DNA from: Oegoconia quadripuncta
Lineage: Eukaryota > Arthropoda > Insecta > Lepidoptera > Autostichidae
Reading direction: 5' to 3'
Assembly (NCBI GenBank): GCA_949316235.1
Contig: OX438755.1
Span: 19,553,151 to 19,617,150 of the forward strand
DNA length: 64,000 nucleotides
The position numbers and the translations under genes were made by a program. Numbering within the stretch: the stretch's first letter is position 1; each line of letters opens with the position of its first letter. This document shows, in pieces, positions 11,035 to 21,184 of the stretch. The notes under the pieces are model-generated. The model saw only the letters and a list, made by a program, of their open reading frames with translations. It was not told where the DNA came from and did no database searches.

Positions 11035-11973
11035 GGGTCTGTTTCACGACCTTCTGATAAAATGTCAGATAGCAATCTAGCAGATAGCTTATCCGACGGT
11101 TAAAACTAGCTGATATTTTTTCTCCTGTTTCACCATCTAAGTGCCTGATAAACTTACTGGCAGTTAATTATCCAATACTTTACTTGATAGTCGGAGTGGC
11201 AACGTCGCATTTCGAGTATTACGTTCCGTTACAGAAAACTTTTATAGAAATATTTTATAGTATTAATTCATCTTCCAAAAACTCAAATAAATCCATTTTA
11301 CATGTAAACTTATTTTCAACCCGATTACAAAAATAATACTACCGACATACAAAAAGCAAATTTCTTTAAGTTACCCGCCATGTCAAAACATTCCAATTAT
11401 CCGTCAGATAAAAACATTTTTTTTTCGTTTCATTCTCTCCTAATAAGTCAAAGGGATCTAAGCCCATAACAGCCATGTCTTATTTTTCTTATTTCTTCAG
11501 TTTATAAGTCAGTCTCAGTCAAAACAAGTAATTCGTCGTATACTTGGCGTATACAGAGTCTAGTCACGGTCAAGTCATTCTTCAGTAAAATGGCAGAATG
11601 CTTTACAGAAGATTTTGGTGGCTTCTTGTGGGTACCAGAAAGCTCCGTTACGCACTTTAATTTACACTTCCCTTCACTTGTACACCATCACTAACTTTTG
11701 CTGCACAATATTCTGCCATTATTAAGCTTCAAAAGTCAGAATGCACAAATTATAAGTATTATAAAGAAAAATGCAACTTCACTCGCCGAGATCCCGCCAA
11801 AAAAGCCCAGATAAAAACATATCAACCACTTGAACTGACTGTTATGATATATGACACTTTATCTGCCAGTTAAAACTAACCGAGAGTGGTGAAACAGAAA
11901 TGTGTTTGTTATCTGTGAGATAATTTCTGGATAGACTATCCAGATCTTTATCAGCAGGTGGTGAAACAGAGCC
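11035..11973. mobile_element. MITE G split by a retroposon
   Basis: The outer ends are inverted: GGGTCTGTTTCACGACC on the left, and GGTGGTGAAACAGAGCC on the right. Both arms contain AAAACTRRCNGATA-like blocks. Retroposon-A sits in the middle (11417-11807). Confidence 0.6.
11417..11807 (-). mobile_element. Retroposon-A, full copy with target duplication
   Basis: The flanks CAGATAAAAACA (11405-11416 and 11808-11819) are a perfect 12-bp target duplication. On the minus strand the copy starts GGCTTTTTTGGCGGGATC and ends with a short A-run. This is the pattern left by target-primed reverse transcription. The class is not recognised: no tRNA, 5S or 7SL-like head is seen. Confidence 0.8.
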
Positions 11974-12232
11974 TTGTCCCACGACAAAAATCCCTTACTT
12001 TTAGGGTAGAGATCAAAACTTAGCATGGTTCTGTAGTATAGGCTTAAATCGTGGGTATGAACCTGATTGTACAATTTCTTAAACATCAGTACACATTAAC
12101 AAAGTCATACAGGATCACAGAAACCAAAATTTGGAATTACAATAAGTAATTGAAGTCATAAATATTAATTGCTACCCCTCACAATATCCTTAAGATTTGG
12201 CCTAAATCATGAGTTTAATATGGGCGGTGACC

Positions 12233-12388
12233 TCAGCGCTTGTCCCTCCTCAGGGATAGCCGGTACTCGTGTAGCGTGTTGAGGAGGTAGAGGGTACCTA
12301 CGGCCAGGGCTGCCACCGTGCCGATTGCCACTATGTAGTAGTGCTCAGTATTACCCACAGGCACCTCCCATAGCAGGGGCTCTGACAG
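12233..12388 (-). CDS. PIGX: PIGX exon 5 (membrane span and stop)
   Basis: Acceptor TCTGTTCCAG then CTGTCAGAG, phase 0 in. It encodes WEVPVGN, a 21-residue hydrophobic segment and a tail ending RRDKR with TGA at 12235-12233. No AATAAA follows at once. An ATTAAA about 20 bases downstream on the minus strand could serve as poly(A) signal. Confidence 0.85.
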   Translation of the reverse strand: MSEPLLWEVPVGNTEHYYIVAIGTVAALAVGTLYLLNTLHEYRLSLRRDKR

Positions 12389-15300
12389 CTGGAACAGAAG
12401 GTGTTTACGTCATTGCATTGTCATTAAACTTGCTGTCCATAGCAGTCGCTTACACAAAGTCACTAAGTCATTCAAGGGACAATGTATATATACGCTTTTA
12501 CAATAAGGTTCCGGTAGACATTCAAAATTTGCCTTTAAATAAATTTAAAACAACCCTTAAATGGAAACTATGTGCCAAAGGCTATTATAAAATTTCTGAC
12601 TATCTGGATGATATGAACCGCTCAGCATTATCCGATATATAGTACCTGAAGGAAAAATATATTAAAAATTGAAGATAGCTTTAACTCAAAGGAAACATAA
12701 AGAAGCAAAACTGCATTCGATATTTAGAAAATACCATGACCAGACGCGATAAGCGATAATGTCGCGCGAGATAATATTTGTCCAGCTCATTCGTTTGGAT
12801 CAAATATACAACTATCCCACTCTCACACCTACCTACGCCACGGCAGACACTAACGTGATTTCATACCTCAGTTTTCCCATATTTGGTACGAAATACAAAG
12901 AAATATAGAAGAGCGTTGGTGGCTCAGCGATTAAATAAATAAATAAATAAATAAAACTTCTTTATTTCAGACTTTGGGTCCATATTTTGTTAGTAACATT
13001 AAGGCGCGGTCTCCCAATTTGAGAGGTCTGGGTTCGATTCCTTGGCAGGCCATGTACCAATGAGTTATTAAATTTAATATAATTACTTACGTGCATTTAT
13101 CCGACTGCTCTTTAATGGTGAAGGAAAACATCGTGAGGAAACCTGCATGCTTGAGAAATAAAAATTCTAAGGTATGTGAAGTCCCCAACCCGCATTTTTT
13201 TTTTAAATTTATTTTGGAGGATAGTGTGCTCAGAGCTCCGTGCTATCGGTCTACACTTTGCTCTCAACTGTGTGTGTGTGAGGGTGTGGAGTATGTTTTG
13301 CTTGTGGGTGGAAATGGTAATATAAAGGGTGACCCAACCCGCATTGGGTCAGCGTGGTGGGCTATGGCCCATACTCCCTCATTATTAAAGGAAGGCCTAT
13401 ATCCCTGCAGTGGGATGTTTACTGGCTGAGATGGTGACAAAGAAATACAGGTCGCATTAGCTTCACTCACTAAGGTGAAAGGGATGGCTTTCCAGGTGCA
13501 GAGTTTGTTGTTGCTCCCATTGCAGCGGAGGGAGGTGTGCGTCACCGCCTTGTCGCACAGTTGGAGCCGTTCATCACGACATCGCATGTACAGCTGTGGG
13601 GCGGCTATGTCGTTCCGCGCTATGCTGGAAACGGTAATACAAGGACCATTAAGATGACCACAGACCGCCCACCCCCTAGAGCAACGGTGCCCAAATGGTG
13701 GTTCCGTGGAAGGATCACAGGGGATCCATATTCAATCCGAAACAGTCATCATAACATAACCGATTCTTATATCAACCCTTACACATACGTTACACATACA
13801 AACAGACTGGATGCAGCTCTAGATATTCGCGTTTAATTGGCAGACTTTAAGTTTAATTATGAAACGTTGGAACGAATCATGGCAAAGAACACAACCAGTG
13901 AAAGGCAGACATTTCAACCACCTTCAACCAGCTATGGGGATAGCTGGGGGATTTCGGCGGGTGAAGAACCAGTTCCTGGTGGGGACCAGGAACTGGTTCT
14001 TCACCCGCCGAAATATACCTAAGTTAATTTCTTCTACCATAACTCGCCTGCGGCTGGGTCACGTCTGTCCTCCAGTTTTCCTTGCCAAAATACGTATCCG
14101 CGATCACTCTATATGCGAGTGTGGACTAGAGGAAGGGACTATCGAACATATATTTTTCAATTGCCCACGAATTTCTGTCCCACTTTATGACCTTCCCCCC
14201 AAAAATATGCCCCCTCCCGTAAATGTTAACTAGTTATGAAGTCAAGTTCACTCTCGTCTTGTATATGTACTAGCTAAATTTATAAAAGTTAACACTGTTA
14301 TATTATAATTTAACTATCACGTCTACTTCTTTGAGTTTATCGCCTATATCTTAATTATGTGTTGAGGTGGTGGTTATATGTGTTGTTCTGTTTGTCCTTT
14401 CACCAGCTACACACTAGAGAAGCTTAACTTAGCACACAATCGTCAACTTTACCATTGTGAACTTCAACCCTGACATTGGCAGAATCATCGTGCACAAAGA
14501 TGCAGCCATAACACTAAATATAAATATAATGAAAAATTGGTCACGTTAAATACTCAGTTACGACACAAAATATTTGTATAATCATGTCAAAAATGAAAAT
14601 ATTCAAACTACAAGGTACAATCACTCTTGTTATTTTCAGTTTGGGGATCCGCCAAAAAAGTATGATAACTAATTTATCATACCTACGTATGATAACTAAT
14701 TTATCATACCTACCTAAGCCTACGGAACCCTAAGGTTCCATGGCCAAAAAAAATTGGGAACCACTGCCCTAGAGAACTCTGTTTGCCAAAGAATCGAGAA
14801 TTTTCAGACTAGGATGCTCTTCCATCAGAGTTAGGCGAGTTAATTATATGGTACGCATAGACAAAATCTACCAATGCTACAAAGTAATGCTATTGGTGGA
14901 TTTTTCTCGTGCACCGCTTATCTGCTTGTTCTGGTGGTAACGCGCCCAAACTTCGGCGTCTTATTAATTGTGGTATCGGACACTATGAACCACCTCAGTG
15001 GCTCAATGTAAATGTTATGTATCACCAAATACCTTGAAAACTAGAGAGCACTTGTGCTAACTCACCTGACATAAACCAAACCTTACACTCGGGATTGTCC
15101 ATTATCAATTTTAAATAATCACTAATTTATTCACTTAATACTAGCATTGACTTATTTACAATAAGGCTTAGAATCGGAGGGCGCGGGTTCGATCACCAGC
15201 CGGGTACATGTTTAGTACTCGGTTTGGTTAGTGATAGCGAATTTTAAATGTCCGCCTGGCTAGCTACCACCATCTTATCTAAGTCTGCCGCCAAACAGCA

Positions 15301-18300
15301 ATGTTAATAGCTTTGTTTTAGCAGTATTTTAGAGGAAGGACATTCTAGTGGCAGGAGTATTTTTTTTTTATTAGCTTTATTATCCGATCAGTCCATGACT
15401 ATGAGCAGAGCTTCATCGTGCAGACCCATACCCCAATGGCTTTTTATATTTTATCTTAAAGGTTGTCAAGAATTTTGCGTCTTTTAGATGTCTTAGGCTG
15501 TGGGGTTAGATTATCAGCTAGGCTGCTAGCTTGTTGAGATCATGTCAACCGGGTTTTATATGTTTTGGTGTAAGCCTTGATCTCCTCATTCACTGTTTAT
15601 TTCCAGGTAGTGGTGGATCTTTGTGTTCATAATGCACCATGCATTGGATATTTGTTTCAGAATGTTCTTTTGTATCCTCTGCACCATCTTTATACTTGAA
15701 TTGGAGGCGGGCCCCACAGTATGATACCGTACGTTTAAAGTGACTTTAGAGCCATTTTATAATTAAATAAATACAAAATACAGTTACACTCACCCTCCCC
15801 CAGAGACTGCCTCGTGGTACCGGGCATGCACTGGCAGCCACAGGTACACTTTGCCCTCCGTCACCGTCCCCATAAGGAAGACACTGGTCGGTGAGGCTTT
15901 TGTTGCTGGGACTTCCTCATCAACGATATCCTTCATTAGCACCTTCAACTGTAATACATTTTACAAGTTAATTAAAATTTGGCATATTAACATATGTGAT
16001 GCTAAAACACACAAAGTGGAATTCAGCTATTTTGATACATGCCTCTTGTGACGACACAAAGATTACTTGATCATCGGCATAGAGGAGACATTTGACGAGT
16101 AACCCATTCATTCTTGACGACGTTCGACCACTTTCTTCATTTGACGACCTGTTTGGTGTAGTGGTTAGCAACTCTGACCACTATACCAAAAGGTTGCGGG
16201 TTCTAATCCCGCTAGGGGCATATGTTTGTGTGATGAATACGGACATGTGTACCCGAGTTATGGATGTTTTCATTTATAATAAGTATTTATTTACAAAAAA
16301 AAATATGTATGTTGTATATCAACCATCTATCCACAACACAAGCCTATAGTTGCTTACTGTGGAACTAGATGGCGCTGTGTGTATGTCTAAGGATATTTAT
16401 TTATTTATTCTCAATCCACATTCATACTCTTTCAATACTTGCAGACAACTGTCCACGAATAAGTTAAACAGCCAAGGGGACGCAACACAACCCTGTCTAA
16501 CACCTTTCTCGATGTTAAACCATTTAGTATACACCCCATTAATCCTAACAAAAGCGTTGAAATCTTCATTAAGTGATTTCAGTGCTCGTATCAAAGTGCT
16601 ACACATACATCATAACTTTGACATAGCTATTTTGTCAATGACAAAAAATTGTGTATAAATACATAGTGCCCAAAGGAAAAAATTTGTGCCACTGTAGTTT
16701 AAGAGTTATTCAATTTTTAGTGAGCATTCTGGCATCACACAACACATCACACCTGAATCCTACAACCTTGGGTGCTTCAAGAGCAGAGTGATTAGGTATT
16801 TACTGAGATTGCGTGCTTCATCTTCGCCCACATCGTCACTTTCCATCAGGTGAGATTGTGGTCAAAGGCGAATCCAGTCAATCATAAAAAAAAAAATGTT
16901 GCTGGAATCCTCATTTCTCATTCAAAGAGACTGCTTTGTATGACTATAATTTAAATCTCAAAATCTGTGCGAAAATTGTGCCATCGAAATATAAGAAATA
17001 AATAGTGCTTCAAAAACAAAGAAATTATTTATGTCTTTGTGAAAAGCAGCAGCGCAGACTGTTTGTGTGCCTGATTTTAGTGTCTTCCATAAGTGTTATT
17101 GCATAGAATGCTATACATTCTATCCCTGTGGACAAAATTGTTTGATCTGGATATTTTCTGGATTTTCTAGTTAAACAAAAGCTGACCTTCTTCAATCGCC
17201 TTAGATCCTTCAGCTCATCGGGCTTGGTGAACACTCCCACTGGTAACACTTGCTCTACTGCAACTATGCAGTCTTCGTACAGCCACTTATCATGCTCACT
17301 GCGACTGCTGAATACTATACCATACGTTATATTTCTGAAGTGATAATAATAATTGCTTATTAACAGAAGGTGACTAGATAGATGTACCTACCTACTGAAC
17401 ATCACGAGGAGGCACTGCATGCAGGCTAATTCCGATGATGATAATCAGAACATATTATATGGTTTGATATAGAAGTTTACTCGAATAAAAGACATTTTTA
17501 GAAGTTATTGTCATAGGTAGTTTATTTTTTTTCTTATGCCAATACCTATAATTTCACTTACCTAATATGCCCTATTTTTTCCTTATGGTAAAAAAACTCG
17601 TCCGATATAATCGTCTTTGTGAGTCGGTACTAGTACAAATGTGTAGATCAAAGTCCCTTGTTTAAAAATTTCTTTTTAAAAAGTACTATTAATGTAGAAC
17701 CTAATATTTATTCAAGACTATGCCCCGAAGGCTACACTGTGACCCTAGTTACACTTTGAGGACTACTTTATTCTCACAAAGATTTGATATAATTAAATAT
17801 AGGTTTTTCATAGGTGACAAGATATATTTGACCACCTAGCCAACAATATAATTTTAATGACAAGACGATTGGCTTGACAAATTGGCTGAGGGGTGAAGCG
17901 GGTAAACTTTTGTCTGGGATTCAAGAAAGCAATAGATACGCAGGACACCTTCCCACCTTCAGTAGGCGCCTATTAGTTTGCAATACATAACCTACCTCAA
18001 AAACATTGCATTGTAATCGAATTACAAGAAAGGCAACGCAAACTTCAAACTTCAAGCATTTATTTCAACGTAAGATACATGATATCATTTGTTGAATGTC
18101 AATTTAAATCTACTGGAAATAAAAAAGTTTTTTGCATTTTATCTGTCAGTCGGTATGTCTAAGCTAGTACCACTCACCGGTGGAATCCTTCACTGCGGAG
18201 CATCTGCTTCATTTTCACGTTAAAATTACATGCATTCGGTGTGGTGCCGCTAGCAAATCTTAGAAACAGTACGACACTAAAATACTTCAGTAACAGAGAC

Positions 18301-18302
18301 AT
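12233..18302 (-). CDS. PIGX: PIG-X homologue (GPI mannosyltransferase I subunit), 5 exons
   Basis: PIG-X stabilises PIG-M, the enzyme adding the first mannose to GPI anchors in the ER. Five exons (18302-18178, 17334-17187, 15948-15794, 13624-13471, 12388-12233) join in phase into 245 residues, against about 258 in human. Seen: a hydrophobic signal peptide (residues 1-19), GFHR (39-42), LPVHARYH (129-136), a conserved C-x-W (185-187), and a membrane span (about 211-233) with a short basic cytoplasmic tail. N-glycosylation sequons stand at N43 and N178. GFHR, LPVH-RYH, the C-x-W and the VPVG before the span all recur in human PIGX as I remember it. The start ATG has a purine at -3. The introns are full of LINE, SINE and hAT insertions. 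A conserved cysteine after the signal peptide (C25) fits the family. Confidence 0.88.
12425..12645 (+). pseudogene. CR1-like LINE 3' fragment in PIGX intron 4
   Basis: Codes VPVDIQNLPLNKFK and GYYKISDYLDD, as in the full LINE at 59126-64000. It is antisense to PIGX and starts about 40 bp upstream of the exon 5 acceptor. Confidence 0.75.
12915..13430 (+). mobile_element. SINE-C with an internal insertion
   Basis: The tRNA-like head GGTGGCTCAGCG is split by an (AAAT)n-ended segment (about 12932-13000). It resumes with CGGTCTCCCAATTTGAG, then GGTTCGATTCC. The body has GGTGAAGGAAAACATCGTGAGG and GGGCTATGGCCCATACTCCC, shared with the copy at 47557-47800. Confidence 0.75.
13471..13624 (-). CDS. 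PIGX: PIGX exon 4 (Cys-rich lumenal part)
   Basis: Acceptor CGTTTCCAG then CATAGCG. One base completes Gly143, then 51 codons with four cysteines and the C-T-W motif. Donor TTA then GTGAGT. A hAT element begins 57 bp upstream of this acceptor. Confidence 0.85.
13860..14210 (+). pseudogene. LINE C-terminal fragment inside hAT
   Basis: The plus frame reads RLRLGHVCPPVFLAK and SICECGLEEGTIEHIFFNCP. The C-x-C with a following H and C is the usual tail after the RNase H or RT domain of many LINEs. The frame is broken at the palindrome. It seems to have been captured by, or inserted into, the hAT element. Confidence 0.6.
13951..14014. repeat. Perfect 30-bp inverted repeat, 4-bp loop
   Basis: Arms 13951-13980 and 13985-14014 are exact reverse complements around GGGG. 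The left arm starts ATTTCGGCGGGTGAAG. The right arm continues the LINE-like frame, so the left arm is probably an inverted duplication of it. Confidence 0.9.
14775..15160. other. No gene seen (PIGX intron 3)
   Basis: No repeat with a second copy and no exon seen in this part of the intron. Confidence 0.45.
15165..15330 (+). mobile_element. SINE-B, 5' part
   Basis: GCGCGGGTTCGATCACCAGC and GTCCGCCTGGCTAGCTACC identify it. The 3' half is missing. Confidence 0.7.
15370..15745 (-). pseudogene. Jockey-type LINE RT C-terminal relic
   Basis: The minus strand codes YGIILWGPASNSSIKM followed by VQRIQKNILKQISNAW, matching the post-catalytic region of Jockey-clade enzymes. It is truncated at both ends, in PIGX intron 3. 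Confidence 0.6.
15794..15948 (-). CDS. PIGX: PIGX exon 3 (LPVHARYH motif)
   Basis: Acceptor TATTACAG then TTGAAGGTG, phase 0 in. It encodes residues 92-142, including the family hallmark LPVHARYH, and ends in phase 2 at donor GG then GTGAGT. Confidence 0.87.
16020..16605 (-). pseudogene. LINE reverse transcriptase core, split by a SINE
   Basis: On the minus strand, GVRQGCVASPWLFNLFVD (16397-16606) is RT motif 4, and LLYADDQVIF (near 16080) is the catalytic YADD box. A SINE-A1 (16143-16415) lies between them. The rest of the enzyme is absent. It lies in PIGX intron 2. Confidence 0.75.
16143..16415 (+). mobile_element. tRNA-headed SINE, family A1
   Basis: GACGACCTGTTTGGTG then GTGGTTAGCA (A box), GGTTGCGGGTTCTAATCCC (B box), a CTAGATGGCGCTGTGTG block and a TATTTATTT tail. 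Other copies are at 26300 and 28725. Confidence 0.85.
16735..16895 (+). pseudogene. Jockey-type LINE 3' tail
   Basis: It codes the end of an RT tail (NLGCFKSRVIRYLLRL), has a CATCAGGTGAGATTGTGGTC block and ends in a 10-base A-run. Related tails are at 33225, 39815 and 53385. Confidence 0.65.
17187..17334 (-). CDS. PIGX: PIGX exon 2
   Basis: Acceptor CACTTCAG then AAATATAAC. One base completes the Arg codon of GFHR, then 49 codons with the LPVGVFTKPDEL stretch (human has a similar GLYVDPYEL). The donor is AAG then GTCAGC, a weak but legal GT. Confidence 0.82.
17341..18170. other. PIGX intron 1, no gene seen
   Basis: AT-rich intron sequence without a supported exon or clear repeat. Confidence 0.45.
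18178..18302 (-). CDS. PIGX: PIGX exon 1 (signal peptide)
   Basis: ATG at 18302, 41 codons plus two bases. The donor CCG then GTGAGT is strong. It encodes the signal peptide, C25 and the GFH of GFHR. Confidence 0.85.
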
Positions 18303-20157
18303 CGCTATAATATTTAACAATATATTACTTAACAATGAGTGGTTCGTTCGTTTATGAAAGATCAGTATTTTCCTTCTTTAATGAATTTTTTGAGCTTGTA
18401 GAACAAACAAATAAACCGACAACGAACGATTTTATTAGTAAAATTTAGATTAAAAATTAGGAGCAGCCAGTGTTGCCAACTTCTATTACCCAAAAGACCC
18501 GAAAACGCTTAAAAGAACAGAATGGTTCTTTTTCCTTATTTTTGGTTATGGCAATCTGTCAATCTTACTTTCCTTTACATTGATGAATTGTGTGTGGGGT
18601 CCTTGCATAAATTATTTGTAATTTCTAGCAGTAGATTCCTTTAGTGTAATCCAGTCGCAAAACAATGCTTTAATAGAAAAAGTGAAATCTTTTTTGCACC
18701 GTTCGGCTGGGTGGCCCATGTTCAAAGTCTTCTGTTGTCGCGAATATTGCGTATGTACTTAAAATGTGAAGTAGATAAACTTGAACTAACTTTCTGTCAC
18801 TAAGATTTAAAAAAAAACTGGCTGCAATCACTGCATTTTTAATGAGACACAAATCGACATTACACTATGTATGAAAAATAGAAAATATAGTGACAATGGT
18901 GTCGATTCGGTTGCACACGAACTAAACTAAAACCTTTAGACCGGTGCTGTCACGTTATATTGTTCCAGAGAGAAAAAGACAGACCTACATTAAAATTGGT
19001 TTTAGTTTAGTTTGCGTACAACCGAATCGACACCAATACTAACTTCATTTCCGATTATAGATTTAGATAATCCAAACAGAGCAAAGTTATGAAAAAAGTT
19101 GCATTGAACAAAAGTGAAGGTACCTACAGTCAAAACCATAAGGTTATTATAACTAACTTTATGGTCAAAACACGAAGTTTGTTGAGATACATTAGAAAAT
19201 AGAAGCATTGGACTATTTATTACGTACGTATTATAACTTTCCGTCGTCCGAGTGGATTTTGATAATTTTTTAACAAGGCAAATCACTTCGAAATTAACGC
19301 AAATACAGCGCCTTTTAAAGCGTATTGTATTTACAAATAATATGACACATAATAAAAACCCTTTTTATGGATTACTCATAGTAAAGTCTACATATACCCA
19401 TTCATATTCTAAGGGCCTTGGCGAACGCTAATTAAGTATGACTTATAGCGTTCGCCTGTGTGGACAATCTTCTTCTCAAACATTTTTTATTGGGCGCGTC
19501 AATTAAAATATGAATACCAAAATAAGAATTAGAAATCAAGTCAAAGGAATCTACTGCTAGAAATTACAAATATGTGGGACCGGAGCCCCACAGGCCAACG
19601 TTCATAGATTGAGGGACATAATGTTGCCAGTTCTTCAAATCACCGGAAAAAACAAATCACTGATCAAATTCTGATAATAATAAAATGGCCTTATCCTCAT
19701 TTTCTTTTTGATTTTTTATAGGAATAGCATTTGGCTGCGAACATGAATTTCGTTTCGAATTCAGTGATTCAATGGTGTCGATTCGGATGTACAACCAACG
19801 AAAATTAGTTTAATCAAGAGCATGGTGCTATTCGGGTTTGCGCACGAACTTATGCTTGCAGGCCCTTTATCCAATTAAACAACGAATGTCCACAAGTTCT
19901 AACTCTTCGTTTTTTATAGTACATCCAGTACAGTAGGTACTGGCTACCTGCTCGATATTTAGTAGCGCACACTTTAATGATTTTATATAGTAACAAAATC
20001 TGAACGATCTAAGTTAAAAAATAGTTTCAGTAATATCTGGTATAAAACAAGAAAGTATAATTGACATTTGTCTTTGTTTGTCAGAATTTAAAAAGTTTAT
20101 GACGTATATACATACAGTTTTGACGTTTGTTATGTTTTTGTCGGAAATGTCTAGTCT
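18303..20157. promoter_or_regulatory. PIGX-DXO divergent intergenic region
   Basis: Both start codons face outward from this interval, so promoters of both genes should lie in it or in the flanking retroposon. I cannot mark a TATA box or initiator with confidence. It holds a foldback MITE (18896-19036), part of another (about 19769-19800), and an inverted pair of 29-bp blocks at about 18617-18645 and 19547-19575. Confidence 0.4.
18896..19036. mobile_element. Foldback MITE D
   Basis: It starts TGGTGTCGATTCGGTTGC and ends with the inverse, CCGAATCGACACCA. Core: CTAAACTAAAACC on one side and GGTTTTAGTTTAG on the other. Family members: 27413, 37213, 38279, 45846, 58484. Confidence 0.8.
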
Positions 20158-20170
20158 ATCGATCGATCGG

Positions 20171-20570
20171 GAGGCTTTTTGGCGGGAACTCGGCGAGTGA
20201 AGTAGCATTTTTCTTTATAAGTCTTATAATTTGTGCATTCTAACTTTTGAAGCTTAATAATGGCAGAATATTGTGCAGCAAACGTTAGTGATAGTGTACA
20301 AGTGAAGGGAAGTGTAAATTAAAGTGCGTAACGGAGCTTTCGGGTTCCCACAAGAAGCCGCCAAAATCTTTTGTAAAGCATTCTGCCACTTTACTGAAGA
20401 ATGACTTGACCGTGACTAGACTCTGTATACGCCAAGTATACGACGAATTACTTGTTTTGACTGGGACTGACTTACAAACTGAAGAAATAAGAGAAATAAG
20501 ACATGGCTGTTATGGGCTAGATCCCTTTGCCTTCTCCTAAAGGAGAGAATTAAACTAAAAAAAAAAAAAA
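20171..20570 (+). mobile_element. Retroposon-A, full copy upstream of DXO
   Basis: The perfect 13-bp duplication ATCGATCGATCGG flanks it (20158-20170 and 20571-20583). It starts GAGGCTTTTTGGCGGGAAC and ends in a run of about 14 A. Inside, an ATG opens a 20-codon frame (MAEYCAANVSDSVQV start) that is nearly the same in all full copies. A TTTGGCGGGAA sequence close to the E2F consensus lies at the 5' end. Its 3' end is 125 bp before the DXO ATG. Confidence 0.85.
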
Positions 20571-20694
20571 ATCGATCGATCGGTTTCGCGTTTGCTCTTG
20601 CTTCTTTCGGAGCACGTACCAATATTTTTCTTTGTGGTGTTTGGTTACCTATAGTTATCGAAATCGTAGTAATAAATTAAACTAATTGGCAAAA

Positions 20695-21184
20695 ATGGCT
20701 GATCAACGACGCCACCGCCCAGTCCATACTCTTAAATTATTCAATCCGTATATAGTAGGGTACATGAGTGTCGATGAATCTCGTCAATATCATTCCGATT
20801 TGTCTCAGTTAAAATTCTTCACTGGATATCCCGAAGAACCTTTATCTTTAGATTTAAACCATAACATAGACCAGGCCGTAAAACGTACCACGGACGATAA
20901 TAATGAGCGAATAAATTTGCTTCTAAAATTCCTTCTCCACCGGAAAACTACACTACCTAACTTCGATCAGTTAATATTTGTCACCTACAGAAGGAGTTTA
21001 ATCTCTGTTATGTGCAGTGCGTTCGGTTTGGAGCAAGTTAGGATAATGGCTAGTCTGTATGATGGATCTATTTATTTATGCTCATTTGAAACTCCAAATG
21101 AAACAAAAAGGCGGCTCGCACGCACCGAACAAGAACAGAAATTCTGCGCGTGGGGCTATAAATTTCAACAGTACATCTTGTCAG
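20695..21184 (+). CDS. DXO: DXO exon 1
   Basis: 163 codons plus one base. Donor TCAG then GTCTGT. It carries the N-terminal half through YKFQQYILS. Confidence 0.9.

Larger units (their letters stand above)
13682..14766. mobile_element. Non-autonomous hAT element
   Basis: A perfect 8-bp duplication, CCCTAGAG, flanks it (13674-13681 and 14767-14774). The ends CAACGGTGCCCAA and TTGGGAACCACTG are imperfect inverted repeats of hAT type. There is no transposase frame. The interior has a LINE-like coding fragment (about 13860-14200), a perfect 30-bp palindrome and a tandem 26-bp duplication near 14660-14712. It lies in PIGX intron 3, close to exon 4. Confidence 0.82.

Noticed and set aside
12755..12835. 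GTCGCGCGAGATAATATTTG block shared with 23805-23880
   Set aside because: The match is real but short and patchy. Not enough to define borders, so it is only mentioned in the intron note.
13471..13600. PIGX exon 4 starting at CCCACAG then CTGTACATG
   Set aside because: That acceptor would not keep the phase 2 junction from exon 3 without a stop. The acceptor at 13625-13626 gives a clean frame and adds family-like residues.
20686..20694. TTG start nine bases before the DXO ATG
   Set aside because: The ATG at 20695 has a good context (AAAAATGG), and a TTG start is unlikely in an insect mRNA.
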